Assembly: GCF_008831285.2 (NCBI RefSeq) | Contig: NC_045145.1 | Coordinates: 19,280,802-19,344,801, forward strand | Length of the DNA stretch: 64,000 nt | Direction of reading: 5' to 3' | Source: Nymphaea colorata | Lineage: Eukaryota; Streptophyta; Magnoliopsida; Nymphaeales; Nymphaeaceae | Shown here: positions 13,421 to 26,800 of the stretch, piece by piece | How positions within the stretch are numbered: the first letter of the stretch is position 1 | Layout of the letters: every line of letters begins with the position of its first letter | Position numbers and translations under genes: made by a program | The notes under the pieces: generated by a model | Told to the model about the DNA's origin: nothing | Database searches by the model: none | Seen by the model: the letters and a program-made list of their open reading frames with translations, nothing else

Positions 13421-16055
13421 AGTATTGAGTTTAGATCTAAATTATATATCACTAAAGTGAAAGCATATATTAATTCATCATTGCTCACATCCTCCAATTC
13501 AACACTTCCTTCTCTTTCTCTTCTCCTCTTTCAGAATTCAATCAAGTACATTTGCAACTCCCTTGTCCTTTTTCCTTAATTTTAAAACCTTGTCATTTAG
13601 GCTATTAATGAAATTGTAATCTTCACATTTTGCTCCTGGCTCAGACTATTTTCAATGGCCGCTTGATCTCTTTTTCTTGTCAACTCCTCGAGAAGGCCCT
13701 TTTTTCTGCCCCTTGACAATTCAAAATCTGCAACCATTCTCCTTCGCGACGAGTTAATTGTCAAAAGCAAACTTTTGATGAAGCTCCATCTCAAGAAAAA
13801 TTTTATAAGACATCGCGCTGGGCCTCCAACCATTTGATCAGTTGGCTCAACTGCAGGCTTGCTGCGAAATCGGAACAGACAAGAGATCCGGCTATAAAAT
13901 AAGAATAGATGCAGATCATTAGAAATGGCGCTATTGGCGTGGATCTTCTTCGTCCTCCAATTTTTAGCGCATCGCCTATACGTGCACATGCAATCACATG
14001 GAAGCATTCAGCGAACAACACACTGCAAACTAATGCGGCCCCCGCCCACAATACGTTGCCATGTGATTGGTTGCAGAGGCAATGGCTGCGTTCTGTGGTT
14101 GGTGGGGTTCATTGGAAGACTGATTAAATTTTCCTTCCTCCGGTATTTGCACCTGGTGCTCCATCACCAGGCAGGCCGAAATGGTCTGTCATGAAATGCA
14201 AGTCGCAGGGATCTATCATGATCCCTTATTCGATCTATAAACTTCTGTTCAAAGCCTCGAGGGAGAAGGTTTTCTTCACTCCCCAGATGGAGAAGAAACT
14301 AAGGCAAAGAATATTTATGAGGGCATTGTTGTTCATCAATAAAGACGTCCAATGGACTGTGCAATTGAACTCCATGACTTCTCCAGCCATGCATGTGGGC
14401 GGAGAGAGCCATGTTCACGATGCCAACTCAGTTGCTGAGACTTAGCACACGACATAATGAGTGGCCGAACAAAAAATTTGGCAGGAAAAAGTGAGGAATT
14501 AAGGTGGACGACGAAGGATGAAAGGAAAAAGCGGCCATATTCTTCCGTCAGTGGAACATTTGATGAGGAAGATGACATGGCGTGATAGGTGGGAGAAGCT
14601 TCAAAACCAACTGAGACATGTGTCTCTGCATAGCGTGCGAGTTGGAGATTGCGAAGGTCAGGCATGGCCGCATCATGTGGTGGGGTTGATATTCAGGCGA
14701 AGTACAGTACATGTGCTTTCATGCAGAAGAAGAGCCAAGGCAATTGATGTACATGGCCGCCTGCTTTGTTTTTTTCCCAGAAAAGTTGCCTCGATCAGTT
14801 GATTTCCATGCACAGAAACAACAAGGTGGGATAGACCCACCAGGATAATGGAGGCGTTGAAACACATGCACCATGTGAGACGTGGCCAAGGTGGGCGCCA
14901 GTGTTTCAGGCCCGGACCATGGCGGAGAAGGAACAAAATTCCAAACGGGCACTGCCATGTGTGTTTTCTACGTCAAATATCAAGGAGAACTTAGCAAGCT
15001 AAGATTAAGTAGCTCTTAATTGCTGGATTATGCCATGAGATGCGCTTAGACTCTCAGATTCTTTGAACCATCTGCAGTATACGTGTTATGATGCAGAATG
15101 TTCCACATGACAAATGCGGGCATTGCTCCAAGAGTTCCTTAATAAATTTTTGTCACTATTCTGCCATATGCGCTCAATACTAGGCATCTTTCACATTAAA
15201 TGTCGGAAGCTATTTTTCAAGGGATTTCAATTTAAAGAAATCCGTGTTCTCATTCTTGGAGTTTGGGTGATCCGAGTACTTGAGAACCCGTGCTTAATTG
15301 ACTCATTGTTCATGTCCACTTTGTGACTAGTGTAGGAAGGGCTTTCTTGTTCAAGGGTGTTTGGTTCCTAGTTTAGGGAACATCTCGAACAGGACGTACT
15401 TGTTCATGGTACGTACTCCAAGAAAAGAAGAACAACTGCACCACCAAGAGGGGCAACGTTTGGACTCACAATGAATAGACATCAGTTCATGATCATGACT
15501 ATTCCAGAGGATGGAAAGTCCTGCATGTCCACTTTAGCATAGGAATGTGCATAATTGTTGCATTATGTGAACCGTTCACCTTCAATGTGTTCAGAATGCC
15601 AAAAAAAAAAATCATTGTGAATTTTGGGTTTTAGCTTAATTTCCTTCCGACGACGGGATGGTGTGGAATCCACTGTTCAGTGTCATCCTTGTAAATCATG
15701 ATAAGTAGAACTCGGTGCCAGTTACTTTTGCCGCATGAAGCTCCCCAGATTGTTTTGCTAATATGCATATTGCAACATTTTAATTTAGGAGCCCAATGAA
15801 ATTTCTTGACTCACCTTGACATCGGTTTCACACTTCTATCTCACGTTGGTTTCAACTCAAAAAAACTAAACATCAAGACATCCAAGTACTTAACAATTCT
15901 CTTTACAAACTTTTCAAGATTCATCACAATCTTAGATATAAACATTTAAATATAAACTTTTGGTTTAGATATAAACTTTTGAGTTGTTACAGTTCTCCCA
16001 CTTCACACACATGTGTCCACTTGCTGGGATGACCTTAGGTTCAGGTATTGAATCT

Positions 16056-16260
16056 GATTTTGATACCATTAAAACGACCCAACCCATTTTCACACCGGGC
16101 ACAGTTAAACTGATCATATCCCATCCCCTAGCAGCTTTTATGTCAACCAAAAAAACTAAGAATGAACACAACCAACCACATCACTATTGTCTTTACCCTT
16201 GAAAATTTCTCAAAATATTATACATCAAGCTAAACTTTTAAAGTGTTACACCCTATCACC
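16056..16260 (-). mobile_element. Possible LTR-retrotransposon remnant
   Basis: Read on the minus strand, 16068-16056 gives TGGTATCAAAATC, which resembles a decayed primer-binding site for initiator Met tRNA (usual form TGGTATCAGAGC). The adjoining plus-strand sequence ('aaaacgacccaaccca') has the look of an LTR edge seen in many plant genomes. No coding part (gag, RT, integrase) is visible nearby, so this would be a fragment only. The evidence is weak. Confidence 0.25.
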
Positions 16261-18427
16261 AACTTATCTAATTAATGCATTTTATAGAAACATTACGCCA
16301 TTGTTTAAGGCAACAAATCACGTGAACATACAGTTTTCAATGATATGACAGCGATATTTATTTTTTCAAAAACTTCTTATAGGAATCCCAACAATAAAAT
16401 GGAAGTAAAAGAAAAACAAGAAAAAAGAGTCATGATGTCGCCTATCTGCTATAACAGCCAGCCAAATTATTCAAGTTTTACAAGTTATATATGAGCGAGA
16501 GCCACGAGCTTGGGTTTCTTGCTGTCTCGGCTACTGCATTTCGGCTGCTTGTGCATGAGGGCACTCATCAATCTGAACTATCTTTAATTAATTATGAATT
16601 GCATCGTTACGGTAAGCTGGAACCCAATATTTTCCTTTGAAGCCTTGTTTCCTCCAAGAACAGTCATCTTCCCAGTTGTCAACAGCGTAAGTACTACAAT
16701 AAGCTATAGAATCCAAATCACTGGAATTTGATCCTCTTACCCGCAAGTTTCACAGTGGTGCCGTCGCATTCACAGCTCACACTGTGGAAAGGACCGCAAA
16801 CGGACGAGTAATCAACAACCAAACCGCGTTGGTGGTCTTCTGCTAAAGCTTTATTGTTGGAGTTGTGCCCTTCATTTATGCGCTTCTATTTACCCATCAA
16901 GTTGGGCATGCAATTGTCTCACACTGAAATGAATGCCGCATCCGTTGATTGAGGAGTGCGCCATGATAGCATGCCAACCAGAACAGTATTACAGTAGAGG
17001 ACGAGAGTGAAATCATGGATTGAAGAGTACTCTAAAGCACAGTCCGACAGTGAAGCATGCCAGTTGAAGGCAGTACATAGTAAAGGCCAACTACCATTTG
17101 CAGCGTGGTGATTGCCACATACCGTAGTCCATCACCTTAGATACTCAGATTGATGGGTTTTCCTGTTCCGCCTTTTCTTGCTAAGATTTGCTAATAGCAT
17201 ACGAGACAGACACTCTGTAGATGGTATGCAGCTTTTGGCCTTCTGTGGAAATATGTGCGAATTGAATGGACAAACTTCCCTCTTGATTGGCTTTGTTTTA
17301 TCATGAAAATAGTATGGCAGCATCCTCGCTCATAAAAAGCCTGAAGAGATGGTTAGTAGTTGAACATGAAGCCGTTTCTCATAGGTTGCCCCTAACTTTT
17401 TGCTAGCTTCGTAGAGCTTGCATGTCCCTTCCATGGTTTGAGCATCTTCCCGGACGACGCCTTCGATCTCATGGATGAAGCCCGCCTGCAACTTCACTTT
17501 TTCTTGCTTCTTTTTAAGAAAGAGGGGGGAACTTTCTGAATTTTGAGATCCTGTGTCTATCTACAGCTCTGTTAGAAGATGTAACGTATCTGTAGGGGGA
17601 AATATTTCATATCCCTAGTAACGTTCTAGTGTACCTCTTGCTAAACCCTACGGCCTCAGGCTCCAATTGCAGAGGGATAGGGTACGTTACAATGTTCTTT
17701 TGCAATTACATGTCAGAAATGAACTTTATTAGTTACTTTTCCAACTCTAATCATAAGGATGTGGTCTACAAGATTGAAAGATATTAGATAGAACCAATGC
17801 TTGGATCAGTCTTCTTAGACGTGTACGAGTGAGATTTGGTAAATTTTGGATCCTTAAAGCCTTATTGTTAACTCGTTTCGAAATCGACTTTTAGATTCTG
17901 ACTGAATTCAGATCGCATCTGTGTGATGTTTTTAAATGATATTTAGAAAACAAAGCTTAATTTTTCTGCTCTTAGAGTAATTACCTGATCCTTATCCATA
18001 TGCATAAGTTGTTCGATTTTTCTGCTTTGAAGCAGACTTTTGGATTCTTATCCATCTTAATCATCAAATATCTAGAGTTTCCTGGTCTTCCACACACACC
18101 TATTGTACATCACCTGTACAAAAAAAATAAAATCATGGGAAGGTTTAGCGTTGAACAACTTCTGCATCTCTCAGGCTACCAACCCTAACGGTTTAGCACA
18201 CCATTATGGAAAAGCTCAGACGACAGAACGACGAAGTTAAGATTTGATTCAAGATCTTCAACTTGGCATGTTTCATATTAATTTACCTTGTTAATTACCA
18301 CATGTGGTGGCCGATCGAATGATACATCGTAAAATTTAATTGACAAAAAGGGTGGTTAACTTATTTTATAATGAATAAAAAAAAAAATGCTCAGTTAGTA
18401 CTCATACTTGCATACTTTGGCTTTACA

Positions 18428-18600
18428 TACTACAACAAACCAGGCAGCTCCGGCAGTTAGATAAGATCCCCCCTGGCGCATCCCAACAGAGTGCGGTTAA
18501 TGGTGGGAGTCTCTGGTGGTTCGAGCTCTGTCGAGCATTCAGTGCTATTTTGACGACAGATTTGTTGTTTACTGACGCTATTTTAGTGCCAGAGCTGACT
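18428..18600. mobile_element. Probable CACTA (En/Spm-type) transposon end
   Basis: The stretch begins with ACTACAACAAACCAGGCAG, which resembles the CACTACAA... terminus of plant CACTA elements. It is followed by subterminal words of the type found in that group: TTTTGACGACAG near 18549 and CTGACGCTATTTTAGTGCCAG near 18572. The leading C of the terminus has changed, and I did not find a matching far end or a transposase frame. This is therefore a terminal fragment or short deleted derivative. Confidence 0.35.
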
Positions 18601-19510
18601 TCAATAAACATAATATTCTTGACCATCTGAGTGAAGGCAGATATCACACAAGATTGGCAATTCAAACTTGAAACCTGTTCCTACTTTGTTGTTTCCCTAA
18701 AGTTGCGCGAAATACTAAGAAAGGCACCTCTTTTCTTATGGTGATTTTTTTCTTGTACGACATAGTGGTTGCAAGTGATTTGTCTTGCGCACAAATTCCT
18801 GCAATCGATTCTATTTAGTGCTTGAGAAGTATGATATTCATCAATATTTTCAGTAGTTTTCTCTCCAAGATCTTGGACTTGTTCCGGCTCGGTTACTATT
18901 GAAACCGGGTTATGACTTGATCGTTCAGCTTGAACCTGACCCCTCGAACTCAGGACCGGAGCTCGAGGCTCATTCTTCCTTTATATAAAGCTGTGGAAGA
19001 AAGAGTCCGGACAGGTTGCCATGTGAAACCAGATCTTGGGTGCGTCTAATTAGAGCCTATACAGCGGTCTGCTGTAAGGGAGCATAGAATAACAACGGAC
19101 CGAGGAGCAATGGCAGTTCTCTCAGTAGATAGGGGGTGGATCTAAACCGACAAATGAATAATGAGATGGATGGCAGGCAGGCTCCCGAGGGTTGAGGTCT
19201 CTTGTCCCCGTGGCCCTGCTCTTTGATGGGCCGACAGAACCTTGCGGCTCTTCTTCTTTCATGAAAAGTCACTGTAGCTTCGCACCCCTCCCTCCGTTTG
19301 ACATTCCTCCATTTCCATTATTGTTTTCTTTTCCACTTCTAGGTGTCGAAGAGTACCCCGACTTACAGCTATCTAGATCTCTACTCTCCCTTGCCTGTGT
19401 AGTTACCAGCTACGAAATTGAATCAAGTCTGAATTTACGTGTGTAGGCGTTCATCCTCTCGTTGCGACAGGTTCACTCGTTTGTTGAATAACAAGTAAAT
19501 ATGATGTGGG

Positions 19511-19626
19511 AAGACCGAGTGGCAACACCTTTTAGATAGAACGATGCGAATTAACTCAGACGGGTGGTAAGACCGAGTGGCAACACCTTTTAGATCGAAC
19601 GATGCGAATTAACTCAGACGGGTGGT
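19511..19626. repeat. 58-bp tandem duplication
   Basis: Two adjacent 58-bp units (19511-19568 and 19569-19626) begin with AAGACCGAGTGGCAACACC and end with ACTCAGACGGGTGGT. By eye they differ at one base (GATAGAAC against GATCGAAC). The near identity suggests a recent duplication. No coding role is apparent. Confidence 0.9.
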
Positions 19627-22600
19627 GTTCTTTTCCTTTCACTATAAAGGCATCAAAATTTTCTAACCAGTAGCAGATTTCGGCGATGTGGGTAGTTCAT
19701 TTTTATGCAAAAAAATGCGACCTGTGTTGGGTCACATCCATCGAACTCTTCCGATCATGATTGGATGGTTTGAGGTAAGAAACATAAAAAACGCTGGATC
19801 CATGTACAACATCTGAAGAGGTGGATTTTCGGCAACCTCCCAAAACCATTTAGTTGAAGATGGTGATTTGATTCCCTGTTTTTTGTTTGTTGGCGATTAT
19901 TTTAAAGCTTGAGTTTGCGTGTGTGCTGCTCCAGGGTTTACTGCAAGGAAAAGCCGTTCATCCGCTGTTCCGCATAAACGTTAACTTGGACGACTGGACC
20001 CTCTTTTTCTTAAACGAGTGTTGAATGAAAAGTTGCAGAAACCAATTCTTTAATGGCAGTCGAAGAGAGGGCTTAAGATTATGTGCTTGGCAGATCTCTT
20101 TTGCCTGCTGATGCTTCGTTACGCCCTTAAATCCCTCCTCGCGTGCCCTGCAAACTAGGAATCGCACAGACGAAGTTTCACCTTACTTGAGTAAGGGGTT
20201 TTCTTTAACATTTGAAGCGTTTACTCCAAATCCTTTTCATCGGGCCTCACACCAACCAGCTTTCTAGGGCTTAGTGATGTCTCTCTTTGGTGCTGCCTCT
20301 CCTGCTGGCCCCATATAAATCAAACGCATTTTTAGCTCTTACTAGTTGGTAGCCATATGATCAAATATATAATAGAATGCCAATTACAGATACCAAGAAA
20401 CAAGCTTTCTCTTTCTGAAATCTCCCTTCTGCACGGCTTGCCTTTAATGTCTCCCTGAAAGCTTCGTTTGTTCGGGCTTCTGTGCTTCGTATCTTGCTTC
20501 ACATGTCCTTTTTCAGTGGATGACAATTGCGATGCCGGGATCATCTTATCGTGCAAATAAACAAAGAGATAGAATATTTCAAATGAAAGGTTTTGTTAGT
20601 CAACCGCTAGATGCGAATGACTTTTATGGCGCCGGATTTTTGTCGAGTTCCAAAGACCGAGTAGTTACCACTTTCTCCGGATCTCGGGCTTCGTTCAAAA
20701 TGAAGAATTCAAAGAGGAGGAAATACCGAGGGGAATCTGTTGTTTTCCAAAAGCACCAAATGACACAAATCCATGGGCAGTTCATATCATACAAGTTACA
20801 ACGATAAATTTCTTGGGACGGGTGGCTAAATGAAAAAAAAAAATTACATTGAAAAAAAATTATTTTTTAATACCAACCAGTGTTGTGAAAATCGTCCTCC
20901 TGCAATTGAATGATCAGAAATAGGTTCACCGAGGCACCATGTTTCGTGTGCCTTTATCTTATTTTGTAATTATTCAGTTATTTTTAATAAATACTAATAT
21001 GTTTTGCCGATTCCTTACTGATTAAGTTGAAACGTTCAATCGGCAGCCCGGCTGATTTGGTTCAATTTTTCATTTTTACAACAGTAGTTAAAAAGCTGGG
21101 TCGAAAGGCAGAAGGTCTGCGAAATCTTGGGACTTGTTTGTGCCATCCAATTGCGTCGACAAATTCCTTGTGCAGAACAGAGCAGCTGGTGTATAGTCAC
21201 GCTAGAACTTGTCTTTTTCTAATTTCTCCCCCTTGTGTTCGTGTGAACCCATCAGTCTTTGTCCATATGTTGCTTGTCTTTAAGTCTTTGACCAAGTAAA
21301 TTATTTGGCCAATTGACTGAAAGCCGGGTTGTTTTTTTTCTCAAGGGCCCGTTTGAATGAATAAAACTTTACCACCGAGCTGAAACTTTCGTTCAAATTC
21401 GGTCCAAAGTTCTAGCTGAAGACAAACATGGAACTTTAGTGTTGGGGAGTTTTGGAGCCATTATACAACTATAGTACCATATTAAAGTTCCACCTAAACA
21501 TGTAGAGCTTTAATGCTGAGAGAATTTTCTTTTTTGTTAACTTCCCAGTACCCAAAAACAAAAGTTCCATGAAAGCAAACAATGGGGTAAATGAAGGTGA
21601 AATAAAAATTCCACCAAAAAAGGTGTCTGGTACTAAATGCCCAGTAGTTTTAAGCCTGAGTATATAGTTCCCAGGTGCATTTTCTCAAGTATGGGCAATT
21701 CACACATATGCCTAATGCTGCAAGGTTGTGATTAACTTTTTTACATTCAACACAAATCCACCATTTTCCTTATTTTGAGCATGGTTTGCAGCTTATATTA
21801 GTCATGTACCAACAAAAAATGGGTTGTATTGCGACTTGCATTTAATTCTATTAACTTGATCTTTTGTTCCTTCTTTAGGGGACGTGTGGTTTCATTGAAA
21901 GAGTCTTAACTGCCAAATTTAATCTAGAGGAGTCATTTGAAACAGTTAACAAAAGGAAAGATGCTTTTGTTGGTAACAATATGAGGATATTAATAGGTAA
22001 GATGGATCTTCAATCTAGAAATCCTCGAGTTTCAACCTACTTGGTTCTACCGTAACTGAAGAGGTTTTGAACTGGATTAGTTAACACGGAATCTGAACCT
22101 GGCTGCATTAGACACAGGTAAAATCCACATTTGAATTTTAGTCAGTTGGTTTTCAGTCTCGTTAACGACTTGGATTCAGATGCAAAGTTCAATAGTGCCG
22201 CTGCATTTGATTGTTAAATTGTCCATCTTCACCGGCAAAAGTTAACGCGGGTTTAATTTTATTATGCATTTAAGCTGAACTCGAACATTTTTATACTGGG
22301 CTTCTGATATGAGGGTTTTCAGGGTTTCATTAGGACAGAAAAGTTTACAAACGATTGTATCCCAAGTGAATATTGAGCTTAAGATTGTAGATGAACCAAG
22401 ATGTCAACCTTAAGTTTCTCTTGGAACTTTGTTGCATTTGCTTCAGCCAAACGATGGCTAAAATAAAACTACTTTCCCCAGATCGTGCTTTTCATGCTAT
22501 TCATGGTAATTCCACCCACTGTTCATATTCATGGAGATGAACTTGCTGCACACAGCAAAATATGTGATAAAGGCAATCGGGCAAATCTACAGTTCGGACC

Positions 22601-23283
22601 AGGAGGGTGCCTTATGGAAAAAAGCATGAGAGAGAGAGAAAACTCTGTCCCTCACTTCATTCAAGTAAATGGGACACACAGATGTATTCATCATAATCAA
22701 TTTATTGTAGAAATATTATAGCTCTTATAGACTTATAGTTTTTACATTTATATAAAATTAAAGAAACCAAATATATGCATTGAATTATTTGGGTACCGAT
22801 ATAACTAAAGTGACAGCGAGGAATCCATGACTATTATTGGAAGCGGCATGCAAATTAACACGAGTTCTGAAATGGGTTCAAACTCGACACTTGGAGAACC
22901 CTGACCATGGAGGCGACCCAAGTTTTTGAAGAAGCAAGTGGAAGGCTGGTATTGGATGCCAAACTGTGGTTGGAAGGTAATCGTTGACATATATGCTGGA
23001 GAATGAAGCTGCTATAGGGGGTGTGGAGAAGGAACTGCTTATTAAGGAGGCCATCATTAATTTTAGAATGGGCGTCTGAGTTTTGGAGGACTATGTATCA
23101 CAGAACAAGCATGTTGGAACGGTGGTCTTTGGCAGACCATGCCTTGTGCAGAAGACAGAAACTTTTCTTACGTTTCCTCTTCTTTTAGGAAAATCATTTA
23201 ACGAGTTTTCCACAGTCGAATTTTGTTCACCTGTCTTTCTCCGGGCCCAGCAAAGCAAGAGTGCGACCCCATTCTACATTGAG

Positions 23284-23378
23284 CATTTGCCTCACACCAC
23301 TTCTCTTTTTTTTCTTTTTTTTCTTTTTTTTTTTCTTTTTTTTTTTGTGACGACCCCCGAGAGAGAGAGAGAGAGAGA
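23284..23378. repeat. Pyrimidine tract followed by a GA microsatellite
   Basis: A T-rich tract with interspersed C (about 23302-23346) is followed after a short gap by a (GA)n run at 23359-23378. It lies about 430 bp downstream of the NDC1 stop codon, outside the coding region. It is simple sequence with no other evident role. Confidence 0.8.
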
Positions 23379-23805
23379 TTAACACGGATCAAACTGGAAT
23401 CCGGTACCGCTATACCACAACCGAATCTTCCCTAGTTTGGTCACAATCGGTTCAGATGCAAATACAGAAAAGACATGTAAAACCATAGCTGAATATCTAC
23501 AGGTAACCGGATTTTGATGCCCATGAAATCAAATATTTTTTGGAGTCCATTAACTTGTTTCATATCCGCGTCCGATTACTTATCAGGTCTGAACTTTCTT
23601 ATTGAACCCAACTAGTTGAAATCAAACCCAAACGAATATTAAATTATATCCGAACTGAACGATTAACATCCCTAGAGGAGGGTTCTAATCCATCTCGCCA
23701 TGATAAGGACAGATAAGAATCAGGCAAAAACAGAAAAGTTGGGAACTTTTCAATCCCAAGAAACGAATGAGTTAAATTGAACGGAGTCATTATTTTATTG
23801 ATGTG

Positions 23806-26800
23806 TCATGAAAGTACATTTGCTAAGGTACTTTGAAGTGATGCAATAGAATCTATAGCGGATTTGGTAATCCAACTGAATCCCACCTTAAGCCGATGCT
23901 GGTCCGTCGGCAATCTCATCAAGTACGCCACCTTTCTAGCTGCAGGACATCCGCAGCAATAAGGTTCAAAACTACTTCGTGGTTTCTGGTATAAAGCACT
24001 TCAAGATAAGCAGATCAAAGAATGCGATGCTTACCAGTATGTCCCAGGTTACCCTCTAAAGTAAGGCCATCTACAAAACTTGGTGATATTGCCGCATCAT
24101 ACTTTCCAAGAGTCATCATCTCCCCCAAATTCTGAAGCCTGGTAAACAGCTAAAGAATGTTAACTTTCATTAACTATACTCTCTCTCTCTCTCTCTGATT
24201 CATGTATGTGCAAGTGTTGCAATGAGACATCCATATATAGACATCTGCTAATGCATGAGCACTGCGCAAGTGAAAGGATAAAGTAGATAAATCAGACCAT
24301 ACTTGGAAGCTAGTCCAACAAGTTGGTCCGTCCAGAGAGTAACTATTTTTGGTGCAACAATTAAACATATCATGAAGAAACAGGGAAAAAATGTCCTTGG
24401 TTTCGAGCAAGCACGATCACATTATGCATATGCTTTTTATAGCATACAGAAAATTCATGTTATCGTATCAAGGTGCAGACCTGAACGGCAACAAAGGCCG
24501 CTCATTAATTGCAGCCCAAAGATTCCAGCCAGCAAAATCAGCCTGCTGAATTGCGACCTGTTGCATCGATGTTAAATCATAAGAATACAAACTGATCCAT
24601 CTGCAACCAAATACTTCAACTATGACTTAATATAGCACAATTTACCTGAGCGGTAGCTGGAACACGCCTCCCAGAGGAGTCCCTGAAGCCAGCAGAATCA
24701 CCAATGGCAAATATACGTGGATGACCCTTCACTCTCAAGGTATCATCAATTTCTGCTTGCCCACCAGAATTTGCAGGAAACAGGCCACTATTGTTAGGAC
24801 CAACCAAAGGAAGTAATGGCCTAGAACCCACTGTCCAAAGTACCAGATCTACTTCCAAGCTTTGACTCTGCAAGCTTCTTTCAGCAGGTAGCAGTTCCAG
24901 AATAAACTTCTTGAATGCCTCACGCTGGTTGTTTACATCACCTACTTCACTATCATGAGAATTTTCAATTTTGTCAATCTTTTTTATGCAGCTAACGTAG
25001 TACCCTAAAAACAGCTCAACATTCCTGGACGAAAGAACCTGCAAGTGTATATTCTAGGCCTTAGAGTTTCTTTCACACTAATGTATTAAATCAAGGAAAA
25101 GAGAAAAAGAACATTTTGAAGTGGGTAATCTAGAGGAAAAGTGACAGCTACAATAAGATGGGTGAACCAGTTAAGAGTTGCACCATCTTAAATGAGAGAT
25201 CACATGCTTGAATTGGATTGGTTTAACCATATTCTGAAAGGTCAAAAGAGGAAAACAGGTAGGTCTGAAATGAGATTTGAACAGCGGAAGTAATACATAT
25301 CCTCAAGCATAGAAGAGAATTCAACAAGAACAATGGATCAATCCTCCAAAGTTCCAGGCGGATTCACATTAGAGGTCGTTTGGTAAGAAACACACTTGGG
25401 GAGTGTCCAATGAATCTGCCCCAGATATTGGGGTGGTTTCATGGAATACAAATGTTCCATGAAAGTGCCCCAACAAACCGCCCCCATATTTGAGGCAGAT
25501 TCATTTGACACTCCCCAAGTGTCCTTGTTGCCAAACGACCCCTTAGGGATCATCACCTAAAAGAACCTCAACCCTTTCAATGTTCAGATGTACAAATGGG
25601 GGAAAGCATAAAGTATGAAACACATTATCATAATTGGAATTGATAACCAAGATGGTATAGGCAGACCCTGACAACAAGAGACATTAACCATGGTGAAACC
25701 ATACTACAGAAGATGAAACATGTGCATGAAATAGTGATGCAACCATCAGGAATCAGGTCAACAGATCAAACATAACCGCATGCCACAAGACTTAAGTTTT
25801 ACCTTCAAAGCAGCTTCACGATTCCCTGAGGGAGCAGATGGACAGATGGTTGTCCCAACATTGATTGCTTTGACTCTTCCTCTTTCCTGCAACCTTTCAG
25901 AAATTGTTGCAGCCAACTCAACTCCAGAGTACCCACACCCAACAACAGCCACTTGTATCAAAGAAGGATCTTTACAAAATCTCCCTCTTTCCAGCATTCG
26001 TAGTTTTTGCTCCACTCTCTATATCATTTAGACAGTGATATTAGAGGCTGTCGAGATAACTCTACGAGAATATTGGAAAACCACTTAAATGTCCTAGCGG
26101 ACAAAAACATAAGCATACATGAGCCAAATGTTGTCTGAAAGAAAATACAAAAACGGGTATGCAATATGCACATTGTGCTAACTATCTGCATTGTACCCAT
26201 GTGATATTTTGCTCTTAACAGTGAATCAAAGAGGATAACAATCTAACCTTTTTGTATGTGTATTTGTGTGTTTATTAGTTTTGGAAACTGCTTCCAACTC
26301 AAATATAATTATTTTATTTTTCCTCAGAATCAAAACATAAAATGTAGAATACTTCAAAATGAAAACTGAGAGAGATTCCTTACTTGTGCATCTTCCAATG
26401 TTGAAAAAGGTAGTGCAAACTCAGATGCACCAGGTACAAGATCCAGTTTAGTTTGAGCTCCCAAAGCTAGAACCAACCTGGCTGTCCAATTGAAAACATC
26501 AGCCATATTGTTCACAAGGGACAAACACCAAAAGCAATGGAGGGAAGAAATATGAAATGAACTACCTTAACCTCCTAATACTAGTGCATGCAGAACTTTA
26601 ATTGAAAAAATGTTTTTGCAAACATACAGAACTTCCATCGAATGAACTTTTTTTGCAAAAACATAGAACACAATGTGTAAGAAGAAAAAGGTAACAAAAG
26701 CCCATCTCAATATTGTCAATATAGATGGCAAGCTTACCAGTCGTACTCAACCTCAATTCCACTTTCAAGATGCACTTTTCCACCACTGAGTAGTTGAGTT

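Larger units (their letters stand above)
10856..23805. other. Long intergenic region with repeat remnants
   Basis: About 13 kb without a gene I can recognise. The first few hundred bases are the likely leader and promoter of the kinase gene on the minus strand, with a GA/CA microsatellite. Further on are a degenerate dispersed repeat (13060-13420), an LTR-like remnant (16056-16260), a probable CACTA end (18428-18600), an exact-looking 58-bp tandem duplication (19511-19626), a possible degraded hAT-type MITE (20882-21086) and a pyrimidine/GA tract (23284-23378). Some minus-strand frames between 16600 and 17520 read like protein fragments but contain stops and frame changes and match nothing I know. 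Confidence 0.55.

Noticed and set aside
16570..17520. A series of minus-strand frames that read like protein pieces (for example GFIHEIEGVVREDAQTMEG and YCSTYAVDNWEDDCSW)
   Set aside because: They are in different frames, broken by stops, and match no family I can name. They could be a decayed gene, but open runs of 50-60 codons also occur by chance. A translated database search with 16570-17520 would decide.
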